64,000 bases of DNA from Haliangium sp050303215. GTDB taxonomy: Bacteria; Myxococcota_A; Polyangia; Haliangiales; Haliangiaceae. Below the pieces are notes generated by a model. That model ran no database searches, was not told where the DNA came from, and was given only the letters and a program-made list of their open reading frames with translations. Within the stretch, counting starts at the first letter, position 1; the number at the start of each line of letters is the position of its first letter. A program made the position numbers and the translations under genes. The stretch lies in assembly GCF_050303215.1 (NCBI RefSeq), contig NZ_JBNLBH010000063.1, positions 32,918 through 96,917 on the forward strand, given 5' to 3'. Shown piece after piece: positions 49,966-64,000 of this stretch.

Positions 49966-50967
49966 ATGATACGAACCCGATTGGTGGGCACCGGGCGCTG
50001 TGTGCCCGAGCGCGTCAAGACCAACGACGACATCGCCCGGCGTGTGGACACCTCGGACGAATGGATCCGCACCCGCACCGGCATCCGCAAGCGCCACGTG
50101 CTCGGCGAGCACGAGACCACCAGCGACATGGCCGTCGAGGCGGCGCGGCAGGCGTGCGCGTCGGCCGGGATCGCGCCGGCGGACATCGAGTGCATCGTCC
50201 TGGCGACCACGACCCCCGACATGCCCATGCCCTCGTGCGCCATCATGACCCAACACAAGCTGGGGATCCGGGGCCCGGCTTTTGACGTGGGCGCGGCCTG
50301 CGCGGGCTTCACCTACGGCACTACGGTGGTGGACGGCCTGATCCGCGGCGGCCTGTACCGGCGGGTGTTGTTCATCGGGGCCGAGGCCCTGAGCAAGTTC
50401 ATGGACTGGGACGATCGCACCACCTGCATCCTCTTCGGCGACGGCGCCGGGGCGGTGGTGGCGGTGGCCGACGAGCAGGACGTGCCCGCGTCGGACCCGC
50501 GCGCGCGCGGCATCCTGTCCAGCCACCTCGACGGCGACGGCCGCTTCTGGGCCGACCTGAACATCCCCGCCGGTGGCACCGCCTTGCCCCCGAGCGTCGA
50601 GACCGTCACCGAGGGCAAGCACTACCTGCGCATGAACGGGCGGGTCATTTTCAGCCAGGCGGTCCGCAACCTGAGCGACGCCTGCGAGCAAGCGCTGCGC
50701 AAGGTCGAGCTCAGCCCCGACGAGGTGGAGCTGGTCATCCCTCACCAGGCCAACCTGCGCATCATCGACGCGGTCGCGCGACGCACCCGCATCCCCCAGG
50801 ACAAGTTCGTGGTCAACCTGGACGAGTACGGCAACACCTCCGCGGCCTCGATCCCGATCGCGCTCGACGAGGCGGTGCGCGCGGGCCGCGTGGACGAGGG
50901 CACGCTGCTGTTGCACTGCGGCCTGGGCGCGGGCCTCACCTGGGGCGCGGTGGTGGTGCGCTGGTAG
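49966..50967 (+). CDS. fabH: beta-ketoacyl-ACP synthase III
   Basis: The product has 333 residues. It condenses acetyl-CoA (or another acyl-CoA) with malonyl-ACP to start fatty-acid chains. The triad is Cys112 in GAACAGFTYG, His260 in IPHQANLRI and Asn290 in EYGNTSAAS. Length is normal. It is not in a fatty-acid cluster here, so it may be one of several paralogues, possibly with special primer use. It is convergent with the beta-barrel gene, 12 bases apart. Confidence 0.95.
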   Translation: MIRTRLVGTGRCVPERVKTNDDIARRVDTSDEWIRTRTGIRKRHVLGEHETTSDMAVEAARQACASAGIAPADIECIVLATTTPDMPMPSCAIMTQHKLGIRGPAFDVGAACAGFTYGTTVVDGLIRGGLYRRVLFIGAEALSKFMDWDDRTTCILFGDGAGAVVAVADEQDVPASDPRARGILSSHLDGDGRFWADLNIPAGGTALPPSVETVTEGKHYLRMNGRVIFSQAVRNLSDACEQALRKVELSPDEVELVIPHQANLRIIDAVARRTRIPQDKFVVNLDEYGNTSAASIPIALDEAVRAGRVDEGTLLLHCGLGAGLTWGAVVVRW

Positions 50968-50979
50968 CGGCGGCCGGGT

Positions 50980-51663
50980 TCAGAAGCGCGCGACGGCGGA
51001 CAGCCCGAGGGTGAGCGCGCTCATGTTCAGCCGCCCCAGCGAGGCCGCGTGGGCGGGGATCTCGATGGCGCCGGCGGGCATGTCGGCGTCGGGGCTGCGG
51101 CCGGTGAGCGCGACCGGGGTCATGGCCAGGTAGCCGAGTTCGGCGCGCACACCCAGGGCGAAGCGGCCCCGGCCGCCGGCGCCGACGCGGCGTATCGGCA
51201 ACACCTCCACGCCCGCGCCGGCGTAGAGCGCGGCGCCCCAGCCGTGGTCGGACACCGACTCGGCGGCGTAGTCGTCGTCGAGGGTGGCGGCGACGCGGAT
51301 GGCACCGGCGGCGACCCGGCCGTAGGCCTCGGTGAGGGGCGCGACCGCGCGCTGGGCGCGGACGCCCACCAGCAGGGCGTGGGTGCGGGTCTCGGTGTCC
51401 ATGCGCTGGAAGGTGCGGCCCGAGACCGCGTCGGTGGCGTACGAGCCGTCGACGGCCAGGGACAGGCCGGCCACCGCGCCGACCTGCACGGCGGCGTCGA
51501 GGCCCAGCCCGGTGGAGCTGCCGTCGTGCAGGGACAGCACGCTGCCCGAGGGCATCCAGCGGCTGACCGAGCCCATGCCGAGTTCGAAGCGCTCGGCCGA
51601 GGCCGGCGCCGCGGTCGCGGCCCACACGAGCGCACAGGTGAAGAAGGTGATGGTCAGTCGCAT
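50980..51663 (-). CDS. small outer-membrane beta-barrel-like protein
   Basis: The product has 227 residues. A clean signal peptide (about residues 1-23, ending ASA) is followed by alternating hydrophobic strands and a C-terminal TLGLSAVARF with terminal Phe, as in BAM substrates. It contains segments RTHALLVGVRAQRAVAPLT and WGAALYAGAGVEVLP. It starts two bases after the stop of the propeller lipoprotein gene, so it is part of that three-gene unit. Function unknown. Confidence 0.75.
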   Translation of the reverse strand: MRLTITFFTCALVWAATAAPASAERFELGMGSVSRWMPSGSVLSLHDGSSTGLGLDAAVQVGAVAGLSLAVDGSYATDAVSGRTFQRMDTETRTHALLVGVRAQRAVAPLTEAYGRVAAGAIRVAATLDDDYAAESVSDHGWGAALYAGAGVEVLPIRRVGAGGRGRFALGVRAELGYLAMTPVALTGRSPDADMPAGAIEIPAHAASLGRLNMSALTLGLSAVARF

Positions 51664-51665
51664 GT

Positions 51666-53360
51666 CTATCTCCGTTGGTCGAGCAGGCCGTTCATGAGGA
51701 AGCCGGTGAGCACCTGGGCTTGGTCACGGGTGGCCATCGGCGAGGGCAGGATGGTGGCGCGCCCGAATGGGTCACCGTGGTCGATGAACACCGCGCCGGT
51801 GGGGATGGCGAACACCCGCTGGGGCGCGTCGTCGAGGCGGAGGTCGCTGGGGTGGAGGTTGTCGAGGTCGAGGAAGCCGACTCGCTCGATGCCGGCCGTG
51901 GCGCCGATGAGGTGGGTGCCCGCGGTCGAGAAGGCGTAGGTGTCCAGGCGGCCGACGCCCTGCAGCGGGGCCACGGTGCCGATGCTCACGTCGAGCAGGC
52001 CGAGCACGGTGCGGGCGTCGTCGTGGACCAGCATGCCGAGCTCGCGCCCGGGCACCGGCACCACGTCGAGCACGGGTTCGCTCACGTCGACCTCGGTTAG
52101 TTCGGCTGGGGCGAGCTCGTCGGTGACGCGGTCGAGGTGCAGCAGGTGCACCCGGGCCAGGCCTGCGCCGAGCGAGGCCAGCACCGCCACCCGCGGGGTC
52201 GCGTCGGGGCCGGGTGGGAACAGCAGCACGCGGTCGACCGGGTCGGGCACGGCGATCAGGCGAAACCCGCCGGTGTCAGCGTCGATGACCACCAGCTCGC
52301 GCGTGCCCGGGGTAGCGGCGAGCACCAGCCGGCGGCCGTCGGCGTCGTCGTACACGGCGATGTCGGCCGGTCCGCCGCCGGCGCCGAGCTCGGCCAGGGC
52401 GGGCTGGAAGTCGTTGTCGTCGGGCTCGCCGCCGGCGCGCGACTCGGCCTGGATGAGGATCTCGAGCACATCGTCCGCGCCCTCCGAGCGCACGTACACG
52501 GTGGCGGTCTGGGGCGCGAACACCAGCTCGCGCGGGCGCACCGGTTCGCCGCCGAGGTCGAGCCGGATCGAGACCTCGGTGCGGGTAGGGTAGGTGGCGT
52601 CGAGGACGGTGAGGTCGTTTTCGGCCAGCACGAAGGCCAGGGTGCGGGGAGTGTCGTCCTCGGCCCCGGGGATGACCATGGGCGGGGACAGGACCACACC
52701 CAGGGGCGCCGACCCGAACGAGCGCACGGTCCTGAGCACCGGGTTGTCGTCGCCGGGCGGTTGGTCGAGGTGCACCACCGCCAGCTCGTTGGGGTTGCGA
52801 AAATAGCCGCCGGCGCCCTGGCCCTGACCCTGAGGCGCAAAGTAGGCCACCGCCACCGAGCCATCCTGCGAGATGGCGATGCGATCGAAGGGCGAGCCGA
52901 TGTCGTAGCCGACCGGGTCGGTGTCGGGCGCGCCGGGTTCGACCAGCCACAGCGCCGGCGCCTGGTCGACCTGGCCCTCGACCACGGCCTCCTCGCCGGC
53001 CGTGATGACGGCCAGGCGGGCCCGGTCTGGGGTCGTCGTGGCGAACACGGCCCGCCGGCCGATGGCGTGGGTGGTGATCCGGCCCTGGCGGTCGGCGCTC
53101 AGATCCACGGCCACGACCCGATCGCGGGCGCTGTCGACGTAGGCCACCTGGTCCTTGAGCGCGAGCGGGCCCAGCACCTCGCGGGCGCGTTCGAACACGA
53201 CCGGGCGGTCGTCGACGAAGCAGGCCGGTGCGCTCGCGGCGACGAGCGCGATCAGAGCGGCGCCGAGCAGGGCCGACAGCGGGCCGCGGACGGGCCGCGC
53301 GGGCAGATGGGGACAGTCGTCCGCGAAGTGATCGCGGGGGAGCACTCGATGAGACAGCAT
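51666..53360 (-). CDS. beta-propeller lipoprotein (paralogue 1)
   Basis: The product has 564 residues. A signal peptide of about 47 residues ends SAPAC. The mature part is all beta, with repeated value-position-value strands (AYVDSARDRVVAVDLSADRQG; VYVRSEGADDVLEILI) typical of WD40/YVTN-type propellers. The end (VFIDHGDPFGRATILPSP to TGFLMNGLLD) is related to the end of paralogue 2. The ATG has AGGAGG upstream. It sits between paralogue 2 (92 bp upstream) and the beta-barrel gene (2 bp downstream). Confidence 0.8.
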   Translation of the reverse strand: MLSHRVLPRDHFADDCPHLPARPVRGPLSALLGAALIALVAASAPACFVDDRPVVFERAREVLGPLALKDQVAYVDSARDRVVAVDLSADRQGRITTHAIGRRAVFATTTPDRARLAVITAGEEAVVEGQVDQAPALWLVEPGAPDTDPVGYDIGSPFDRIAISQDGSVAVAYFAPQGQGQGAGGYFRNPNELAVVHLDQPPGDDNPVLRTVRSFGSAPLGVVLSPPMVIPGAEDDTPRTLAFVLAENDLTVLDATYPTRTEVSIRLDLGGEPVRPRELVFAPQTATVYVRSEGADDVLEILIQAESRAGGEPDDNDFQPALAELGAGGGPADIAVYDDADGRRLVLAATPGTRELVVIDADTGGFRLIAVPDPVDRVLLFPPGPDATPRVAVLASLGAGLARVHLLHLDRVTDELAPAELTEVDVSEPVLDVVPVPGRELGMLVHDDARTVLGLLDVSIGTVAPLQGVGRLDTYAFSTAGTHLIGATAGIERVGFLDLDNLHPSDLRLDDAPQRVFAIPTGAVFIDHGDPFGRATILPSPMATRDQAQVLTGFLMNGLLDQRR

Positions 53361-53452
53361 GGGGATATGCCTCCTGGGCGATGGCGGGCGTGGGCTGGCC
53401 GAGCGGCGCGCTGGATGAACGCGCGCGCGGGCCAGGTCGCGCCGCGGCCTGG

Positions 53453-55222
53453 TCAGTCGATGATGCGGCTGTTGAGATCGAAGCCGGTGATGGTGCGCAC
53501 CGGCCCGTCGGCGACGGGCAGGAACGAAATTCGACCCAGCGGGTGGCGCTGGCCGACGAAGGCGACGCCCGCCTCGGGCAGCACGCCCACGGTCTCGGGC
53601 GGCGAGCTGAGGCGCTCGCTGCGAACCACGCCGGTGTCGAGCTCGAGCACGTGCACGGCGGTGACGGCGCCGTCGGCGTCGCCGCCGTCGAGGGTCAGGT
53701 AGGCCCGCGGCGCGGCCCGGGCGAACGCGGGCGGGCCGGGGGTGACCGGCGTGATCTGGAGCTTGGCGAACCCGGTGGCGGTGTCGAACACCGAGTAGCC
53801 GTGGCTCTTGTCGATGAACTCATCGAAGTCGACGGCGGCGCCGGGGTCGCCGGGCGCCTTGGCGTGCACGATCACGGCGCTGCGGCCATCGGGCGCGAAG
53901 TGCACCGCGCGCACGCTCTTCTGGAGCGGCCATACCCGGTGGGGGCGGTCGGGCTGATCGAGCTCGATCACGGTGACCTGCTCGGCGGCTTCGGCGTTGG
54001 TGAACAGGACCCCGCGCGCGCCATCGGGCGACAGCGCGAGCGAGCCCACGGCGGCGCCGTCGAGATCGATCAGCTCGACCGTGGCCGGCTCCTCCGGGAC
54101 CGGGGGCAAGGAGACCACGGCCAGGGTCGAGGTCTCGCGCAGCACGGCGAAAGCCTGGTGGCCGAGGGGGTGGAGGTCGACGTCGGTGGGCGGGGCCGGC
54201 AGGGGCACGGTCTCGAGGCTCGGCCGGGCATCGTCGGACCAGCGTACGAGGCGGAGCTCGGCGCGCCCGGCCTCGCGGACCACGGCCAGCTCGCCGGTGG
54301 GCATCACCAGCACCTCCATGGCGGCGGGGTCGGCCAGCGGGTCGGTGGACACCGGGATGGGGGCGACGATGCCGGGGCCCTGGTCGGCGATCGCGGCCAG
54401 CGCGATCACCGAGATGCCGTCCTCGGTGATCACGTAGGCGCGCGCGCCGCTGTCGTCGAAGTGGACCGCGCGGGGCCGGAACCCGACCGTGAGGTCGATG
54501 GACAGCGGCGCGGTGGGCTCGGTCTCCGGCGACGCCGCGGGCGCGGGCAGGCGCAGCACGGTGACGTCCTGGAAGCTGCCCACGCGCTCGACCGCGCCCA
54601 GGCCGCCGGCGTCGGCGACCGCCTGGTCGAGATCGAACCAGGCCAGGGCGTGGCGGCCATCGGGGGCGACGTCGAGGCGGTTGAGGTTGGGCAGGGTGGG
54701 CAGGGTGACGGCGAAGTCGCCGTCGGGGGCGGGGACCAAGATGGTGGCGGCGCCGTTGACGGCGTCGAGCACCACCGCGCCGTCGCCGCCGGGCACGGTC
54801 GCGACCACTTCGGGTCGCTCACCCACGCCCAGAGAGCGCACCTCGAGGGTCTCGCCGTCGATGCGGGCGAGGCGGTCCTCTTCGGTCATGGCCACGTACA
54901 CGTAGCGCAGCGAGCTCACCGGCGCGCTCAGCTCGTACTCGCGCTCGGGCGGCGGGGGCGCCTCGCCCGGCTGCTCCGAGGGCGGCAGGCAGACGCCGAA
55001 CTCGGTGCAGCTCCAACCGGTGGGGCAGTCATTGGACGAGAAGCACTCGGGGGTACCGGTCCCCGCGTCCGGGAACCCGGGCGCGGCGCCGCCGTCCTCG
55101 CCGCCGGTGCCGCAGCTCGGGTGCACGAGCAAGCCGGCGCAGGCGAGCAAGAGGGCGGCTGGGGCGCGGCGCCGCGGCGGGGCCGACGGAGAAGGGGCGG
55201 GTGACGGGGGCAGAGGGGGCAT
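53453..55222 (-). CDS. beta-propeller lipoprotein (paralogue 2)
   Basis: The product has 589 residues. A Pro/Arg-rich N-terminus leads to a hydrophobic signal (LLLACAGLLVHPSC). After lipidation follows a Gly/Asp linker and an EGF-like Cys cluster (CFSSNDCPTGWSCTEFGVC), common in myxobacterial surface proteins. Then come propeller-type repeats (VVLDAVNGAATILVPAPDGD and others). The C-terminus (VAFVGQRHPLGRISFLPV to RTITGFDLNSRIID) resembles paralogue 1. ATG 55222 is preferred to 55270 because GGAG lies eight bases before it. First gene of the three-gene unit. Confidence 0.8.
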   Translation of the reverse strand: MPPLPPSPAPSPSAPPRRRAPAALLLACAGLLVHPSCGTGGEDGGAAPGFPDAGTGTPECFSSNDCPTGWSCTEFGVCLPPSEQPGEAPPPPEREYELSAPVSSLRYVYVAMTEEDRLARIDGETLEVRSLGVGERPEVVATVPGGDGAVVLDAVNGAATILVPAPDGDFAVTLPTLPNLNRLDVAPDGRHALAWFDLDQAVADAGGLGAVERVGSFQDVTVLRLPAPAASPETEPTAPLSIDLTVGFRPRAVHFDDSGARAYVITEDGISVIALAAIADQGPGIVAPIPVSTDPLADPAAMEVLVMPTGELAVVREAGRAELRLVRWSDDARPSLETVPLPAPPTDVDLHPLGHQAFAVLRETSTLAVVSLPPVPEEPATVELIDLDGAAVGSLALSPDGARGVLFTNAEAAEQVTVIELDQPDRPHRVWPLQKSVRAVHFAPDGRSAVIVHAKAPGDPGAAVDFDEFIDKSHGYSVFDTATGFAKLQITPVTPGPPAFARAAPRAYLTLDGGDADGAVTAVHVLELDTGVVRSERLSSPPETVGVLPEAGVAFVGQRHPLGRISFLPVADGPVRTITGFDLNSRIID

Positions 55223-55313
55223 GGGCAGCTCCTGAGGCAGGTACACACCGGCTCTCATCGCAACCGCCATGCCGCCCTCGCGGCGACGGGATTTCAGCAG
55301 CTTGTCCCGGCTC

Positions 55314-55352
55314 CGATCGCGGCTCCAGCCGCGATCGCGACATCGATGTCGC
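55314..55352 (-). terminator. double palindrome after topA, probable terminator or regulatory element
   Basis: An 11-bp perfect inverted repeat with a 2-base loop (55314-55337) abuts the 16-bp palindrome GCGACATCGATGTCGC (55337-55352). It lies 60-100 bases beyond the topA stop and 92 bases before the next gene's start. No T-run is visible. A related dyad is at 48164-48181. Confidence 0.4.
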
Positions 55353-55412
55353 GGTCGCCGCGCCGGTCACCACGACGGCTGCCCGGGCCGTCCCGCGCGG
55401 GCTCGGTGCGGC

Positions 55413-58097
<2,685 letters not shown>

Positions 58098-58098
58098 C

Positions 58099-58983
58099 TC
58101 ACGAAGCTAGCAGTTCCTCTGCCAATGCCGAGCGCACGTAGCGCTGCCCCGGCTTGGCGATGGCCAGGCCGTCGAGTTCGAGATCGGTCAGGGCCCGGGC
58201 GACCTCGCGGGCACCCACGCCGAGCGAGTGAGCGAGCTCGTCGGAGTCTTGATCGCGCCCGCCGTCGAGGTGGGCGAGCACCCGGGCTGCGGTCGAGCCG
58301 GGCGCGGGCAGGGCGGCTTCGGCGGGTCGCCGAGGGCGTCCCGCCAGCGCCTCCATCAGATCGGAGGCGCGCTCGACCACGGCCGCGCCCTGGGCGATGA
58401 GGCGCTCGCACCCGGGGCTGCCGGGCATCGCACCGAGCACGCGCCCAAAGCGAAGAGCGGCTCGGGCCGTGTACAGCGAGCCCGAGCGCGCGCCTGCCCC
58501 GATCACGACCACCGCGTCGGCGAGCCCGGCGATGGTGTCGTTACGGCGCACGAAGTGGCCCGGGAGCGGGGCCGCGCCGGGCTCGAACTGGCTCACCAGG
58601 GCGCCGCCGCGGGCGCGGATGTCGCGGTACAGGGGCCCGTGGCGCTGCGGGTAGACCACGTCGATGCCACACCCGAGCACGGCCACGGTCGGCGCCGCCC
58701 CCGGGCCGTGAGCGGCGTCGAGGGCGCCGCGATGAGCCGCTGCGTCCACGCCCAGGGCCCCGCCGGAGACGACGACCACGCCCGCTCCGGCCAGGGCTCG
58801 GGCCAGCGTCCGGGCCCGCTCGATCGCGTCGGCCGAGGCCGCCCGGGCACCCACGATGGCCACGCTGCGGGCCGTGTTGGGCACGGCGCCATCAATATAG
58901 ATGCGCTCGGGCGCACCTGGCACCGCGCGCAGGCGGCGCGGATATCCGGGCTGGTCGCGGGTTATGGCCTCGTGTCGGCTCAC
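58099..58983 (-). CDS. dprA: DNA-processing protein DprA
   Basis: The product has 294 residues. It loads RecA on incoming single-stranded DNA in natural transformation. The Rossmann signature is VAIVGARAASADAIERAR, SGGALGVDAAAHRGAL, VLGCGIDVVYPQRHGPLY, and the FVRRNDTIAGLADAVVVIGA block. A C-terminal winged helix (about 235-290) fits DprA-WH. The dprA-topA order is common in bacteria and here the stop and start are one base apart. Confidence 0.95.
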   Translation of the reverse strand: MSRHEAITRDQPGYPRRLRAVPGAPERIYIDGAVPNTARSVAIVGARAASADAIERARTLARALAGAGVVVVSGGALGVDAAAHRGALDAAHGPGAAPTVAVLGCGIDVVYPQRHGPLYRDIRARGGALVSQFEPGAAPLPGHFVRRNDTIAGLADAVVVIGAGARSGSLYTARAALRFGRVLGAMPGSPGCERLIAQGAAVVERASDLMEALAGRPRRPAEAALPAPGSTAARVLAHLDGGRDQDSDELAHSLGVGAREVARALTDLELDGLAIAKPGQRYVRSALAEELLAS

Positions 58984-59138
58984 AAGGCGTCAGCAATTAG
59001 CGACCGAACCGCTCCTCGTCAAGGTCGCCCGGACAGAAAGACGAGGTTTCAACTACTTAGAATGCCGTCACCGAGCATCGGCGGACCGGAGGTCTCTCAT
59101 GTCGAGACACTTTGGTCACAGGACCGGGCCACGCGGGC

Positions 59139-59543
59139 TCAGCCGCCCTCGCCCGCTTCGGGGCTGATCTGGGCGAGCTTGTCCAGCTCCTTCTCGGCCT
59201 CCTCGGCACCGTCGAGGCCGCTCTTCTGCTCCATGATCTGGGGCCAGATCTTGACCCCTTTGGCCAGCGCCTCGGGCCAGCCCTCGGTGTCGGCCTCGCT
59301 GGGGTCGATCGCGCCCGAGAAGGCCTTGTTGATGGAGATGTACACGTGCCACTTACCGGGCAGATCGCTCTCCTCGAAGATGGCAGTGGTTGGGCACTCC
59401 GGCTCGCACGCGCCGCAGTCGATGCACTCGTCGGGGTTGATGACGAGCATGTTCTTGCCCTCGTAGAAGCAATCGACGGGGCAGACCGCAACACAGTCGG
59501 TGTACTTACACTTCACGCACGGATCGGCGACGATGTATGCCAT
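59139..59543 (-). CDS. fdxA: 7Fe ferredoxin (Azotobacter FdI type)
   Basis: The product has 134 residues. Cysteines at about 9, 12, 17, 21, 25 and 40, 43, 46, 50 follow the pattern of a [3Fe-4S]/[4Fe-4S] ferredoxin (CVKCKYTDCVAVCPVDCFYEG; CIDCGACEPECP). A C-terminal extension of about 70 residues (GWPEALAKGVKIWPQIMEQK) is typical of FdI. AGGAG precedes the ATG. Electron transfer in the cytosol; partner unknown. Confidence 0.96.
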   Translation of the reverse strand: MAYIVADPCVKCKYTDCVAVCPVDCFYEGKNMLVINPDECIDCGACEPECPTTAIFEESDLPGKWHVYISINKAFSGAIDPSEADTEGWPEALAKGVKIWPQIMEQKSGLDGAEEAEKELDKLAQISPEAGEGG

Positions 59544-59792
59544 GTGATTCTCCTGGGTGGCTCTGACGGGAGGCCGGATAGTGCCGAGAGGCGCCGGGGG
59601 AGCCGGTTCGGCGATGCTTGCGTTTCATAAAACGAAACCGGCGACGAGCACCAGGGCAACGGCCTGCAAAGTCGCGTCGGATTCGAGTGCCGAGGATACC
59701 GCAGCGATCACGGCGCCGCATCACGCGCCGGCGACTTCCGAGCCACATTGTCGCGCCGGCGGCGAGCCCGGCCGGGCGGTCGTGCGCGTGGC

Positions 59793-60716
59793 TCAGGCCG
59801 GCTCGGCCGCGTTCGCGTTGTCGTCGCCGCCGTGGGCCACCAGCACCGAGCACGGGGCGTGGCGGACGGTGGCCTCGGCCACGCTGCCCAGGATGAAGCG
59901 ACGGAAGCCGCGATAGCCGTGAGTACCGGTCGCGACCAGGTCATACGGATGGGCTTCGAGCCGCTGCTGGATCACGGCCGCGGGCGCGCCGTGGTCTTGC
60001 AGGAAGCGCAGGGTCTGTGCGCCGTTGCCAAAGCGCTGGCGCAGGGCCTCCCCGCGCAAGGTGTTGAGCTCGATGATCTGCTCGTGCAGGGACGCCACCG
60101 GGTCGCTGTGGCGCGGCGTCGGCGTGGCCAGGCCGTGGGTGCCGGGCGGGTACTGCCAGGCGTGGAACAGGTCGATCTCGGCGTCGGGCGCGGCCACGGC
60201 CATGGCCACGGTCAGGGCCTTCTCGCTGGTGGGCGAGAAGTCGGTGGCCACCAGCACCCGGCGGTACTCGGCGGCGTCGCCGCGGGTCACCAGCACGTTG
60301 GTGTGGCAGGCCCGGGCGACGTTCTCGGCCACGCTGCCGAGCAAGAACCGCTTGAGGCCGGTGAGCCCCTTGGTGCCGGTGAGCACCAGGTCGGCGCCGA
60401 TGTCGTCGGCGGTGGCCACGATGACCTCGTCGGGGTGTCCTTGTTCGACCCGGTGACCGATCTCGACCCCGCGAGCCCGGGCTTCCTCGGCGAGCTTGCC
60501 GAGCTGCGCCGACGACTCGGCCTGAAGCTCGGCCATGAGCCGCTCCACCTCTTGGGTGGCGGTGCCGTACACCAGCGAGTTGGTGGTCGCGGTGTCCTCG
60601 ACCCAGAGCAACTCGAGCCCGGCGCCGGTGCGCTCGGCGAGCAGCACGGCGCGCTCGAACGCGGCCCGAGACGGGGCGGAAAAGTCGATGGCGACCAAAA
60701 TCTTGTGCAATGCCAT
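59793..60716 (-). CDS. double UspA universal stress protein
   Basis: The product has 307 residues and holds two UspA domains. Each has the beginning ILVAIDFSAPSRAAFERA or VLVATDFSPTSEKALTVA and a complete ATP-binding loop (GTKGLTGLKRFLLGSVAENV; GTHGYRGFRRFILGSVAEAT), so both are probably nucleotide-binding. ATG 60714-60716 follows a GGGAGGG site. Expected role: stress survival. Confidence 0.95.
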   Translation of the reverse strand: MALHKILVAIDFSAPSRAAFERAVLLAERTGAGLELLWVEDTATTNSLVYGTATQEVERLMAELQAESSAQLGKLAEEARARGVEIGHRVEQGHPDEVIVATADDIGADLVLTGTKGLTGLKRFLLGSVAENVARACHTNVLVTRGDAAEYRRVLVATDFSPTSEKALTVAMAVAAPDAEIDLFHAWQYPPGTHGLATPTPRHSDPVASLHEQIIELNTLRGEALRQRFGNGAQTLRFLQDHGAPAAVIQQRLEAHPYDLVATGTHGYRGFRRFILGSVAEATVRHAPCSVLVAHGGDDNANAAEPA

Positions 60717-60862
60717 GGGTCCCTCCCCCCCTAGGCTACCACTCCGGCGCGGCGGCGTTGTCGACGCGCGGCGGTGATCGCCCGCGCGGCCCCTGCCGAG
60801 CCGGCGGGCAGCGTCCGTTTTAGTGGCCGGCGACAAGTTTTGCCCTTGCGGGGGGCCGCTGA

Positions 60863-62113
<1,251 letters not shown>

Positions 62114-62206
62114 GCCTCCAACCGGCCGGTTCGCGGGGTTGGGGCGGGTGTGATTTCCTCCGGCCCCGGATCCCCGGGCGCGGCAATTGGGGTAGGATGC
62201 GATCCC

Positions 62207-62863
<657 letters not shown>

Positions 62864-62964
62864 CCGCGTCCGCGCCCGTCGATGCACGCGCGAGTTTGCC
62901 GCATTGCATTGACGGAGGCCTAGTCACTCCATAGGATGGCGGCTCCCACAACGTAGGGGGAACC

Positions 62965-64000
<1,036 letters not shown>

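Overview
This window comes from a high-GC Gram-negative bacterium. It is most likely a myxobacterium, probably a Nannocystineae/Haliangium-type lineage. That assignment rests on gene style: a eukaryote-like Ser/Thr kinase with a PEGA domain, many lipoproteins with Asp/Pro/Ala or Gly-rich linkers, an FG-GAP protein, winged-helix/TPR transcription factors, the carboxy(nor)spermidine route to polyamines, two genes for betaine-type uptake linked to a porin, and DprA-TopA. No rRNA, tRNA, CRISPR array or transposase was seen. Almost every kilobase is coding. All similarity calls are by eye from motifs, not from database searches.

Layout. 0-4.7 kb: the tail of an unknown gene, a glycine-rich lipoprotein and an M1 aminopeptidase lipoprotein. 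4.7-6.2 kb: an AAA ATPase translationally coupled to a partner gene that is broken by an internal deletion and frameshift. 6.2-10.9 kb: a four-gene minus-strand operon for glycine betaine/proline uptake (OpuA type) that begins with its own outer-membrane porin and has palindromes in front of it. 11.6-14.1 kb: an astacin-like metalloprotease facing an ECF sigma factor that lies behind a small protein of unknown family (copy A). 14.4-16.8 kb: carboxynorspermidine dehydrogenase and decarboxylase, with a strong inverted repeat in the leader and a 99-bp tandem repeat after the second gene. 17-20.9 kb: a sulfatase and, divergently, a 719-residue protein of unknown function.

20.9-27.2 kb looks like an accessory segment. 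It is bracketed by related repeats in opposite orientation (about 21.06-21.18 and 27.07-27.19 kb). It holds a nine-unit 43-bp tandem array, a second copy of the unknown small protein (copy B, sharing a leader hairpin with copy A), a methyltransferase, a LysR regulator and a flavin amine oxidase.

27.2-33.6 kb: a PhnD-PhnC-PhnE transporter whose permease is a tandem fusion, placed downstream of a carbamate kinase/cyclic-2,3-diphosphoglycerate-synthetase-like pair, then an HPF/cold-shock fusion. 33.8-42.3 kb: a CadC-like TPR regulator, an FG-GAP propeller, an organophosphate-type MFS transporter, an N-formylglutamate-amidohydrolase-like protein, a winged-helix protein with a basic tail, and a Crp/Fnr regulator. 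42.7-50 kb: a kinase/TPR pair, a DUF2914 protein, a regulatory-fold lipoprotein, an AarF/UbiB kinase and FabH. 51-55.2 kb: two related beta-propeller lipoproteins followed by a small beta-barrel protein in one transcription unit. 55.4-64 kb: TopA with a histone-H1-like lysine tail, DprA, a 7Fe ferredoxin, a double UspA protein, a thiolase, an unknown protein, and the start of glutamate-cysteine ligase running off the window.

The best candidates for undescribed biology are the copy A/copy B protein family with its conserved leader hairpin, the 719-residue protein next to the 43-bp array, and the propeller-lipoprotein/beta-barrel module.
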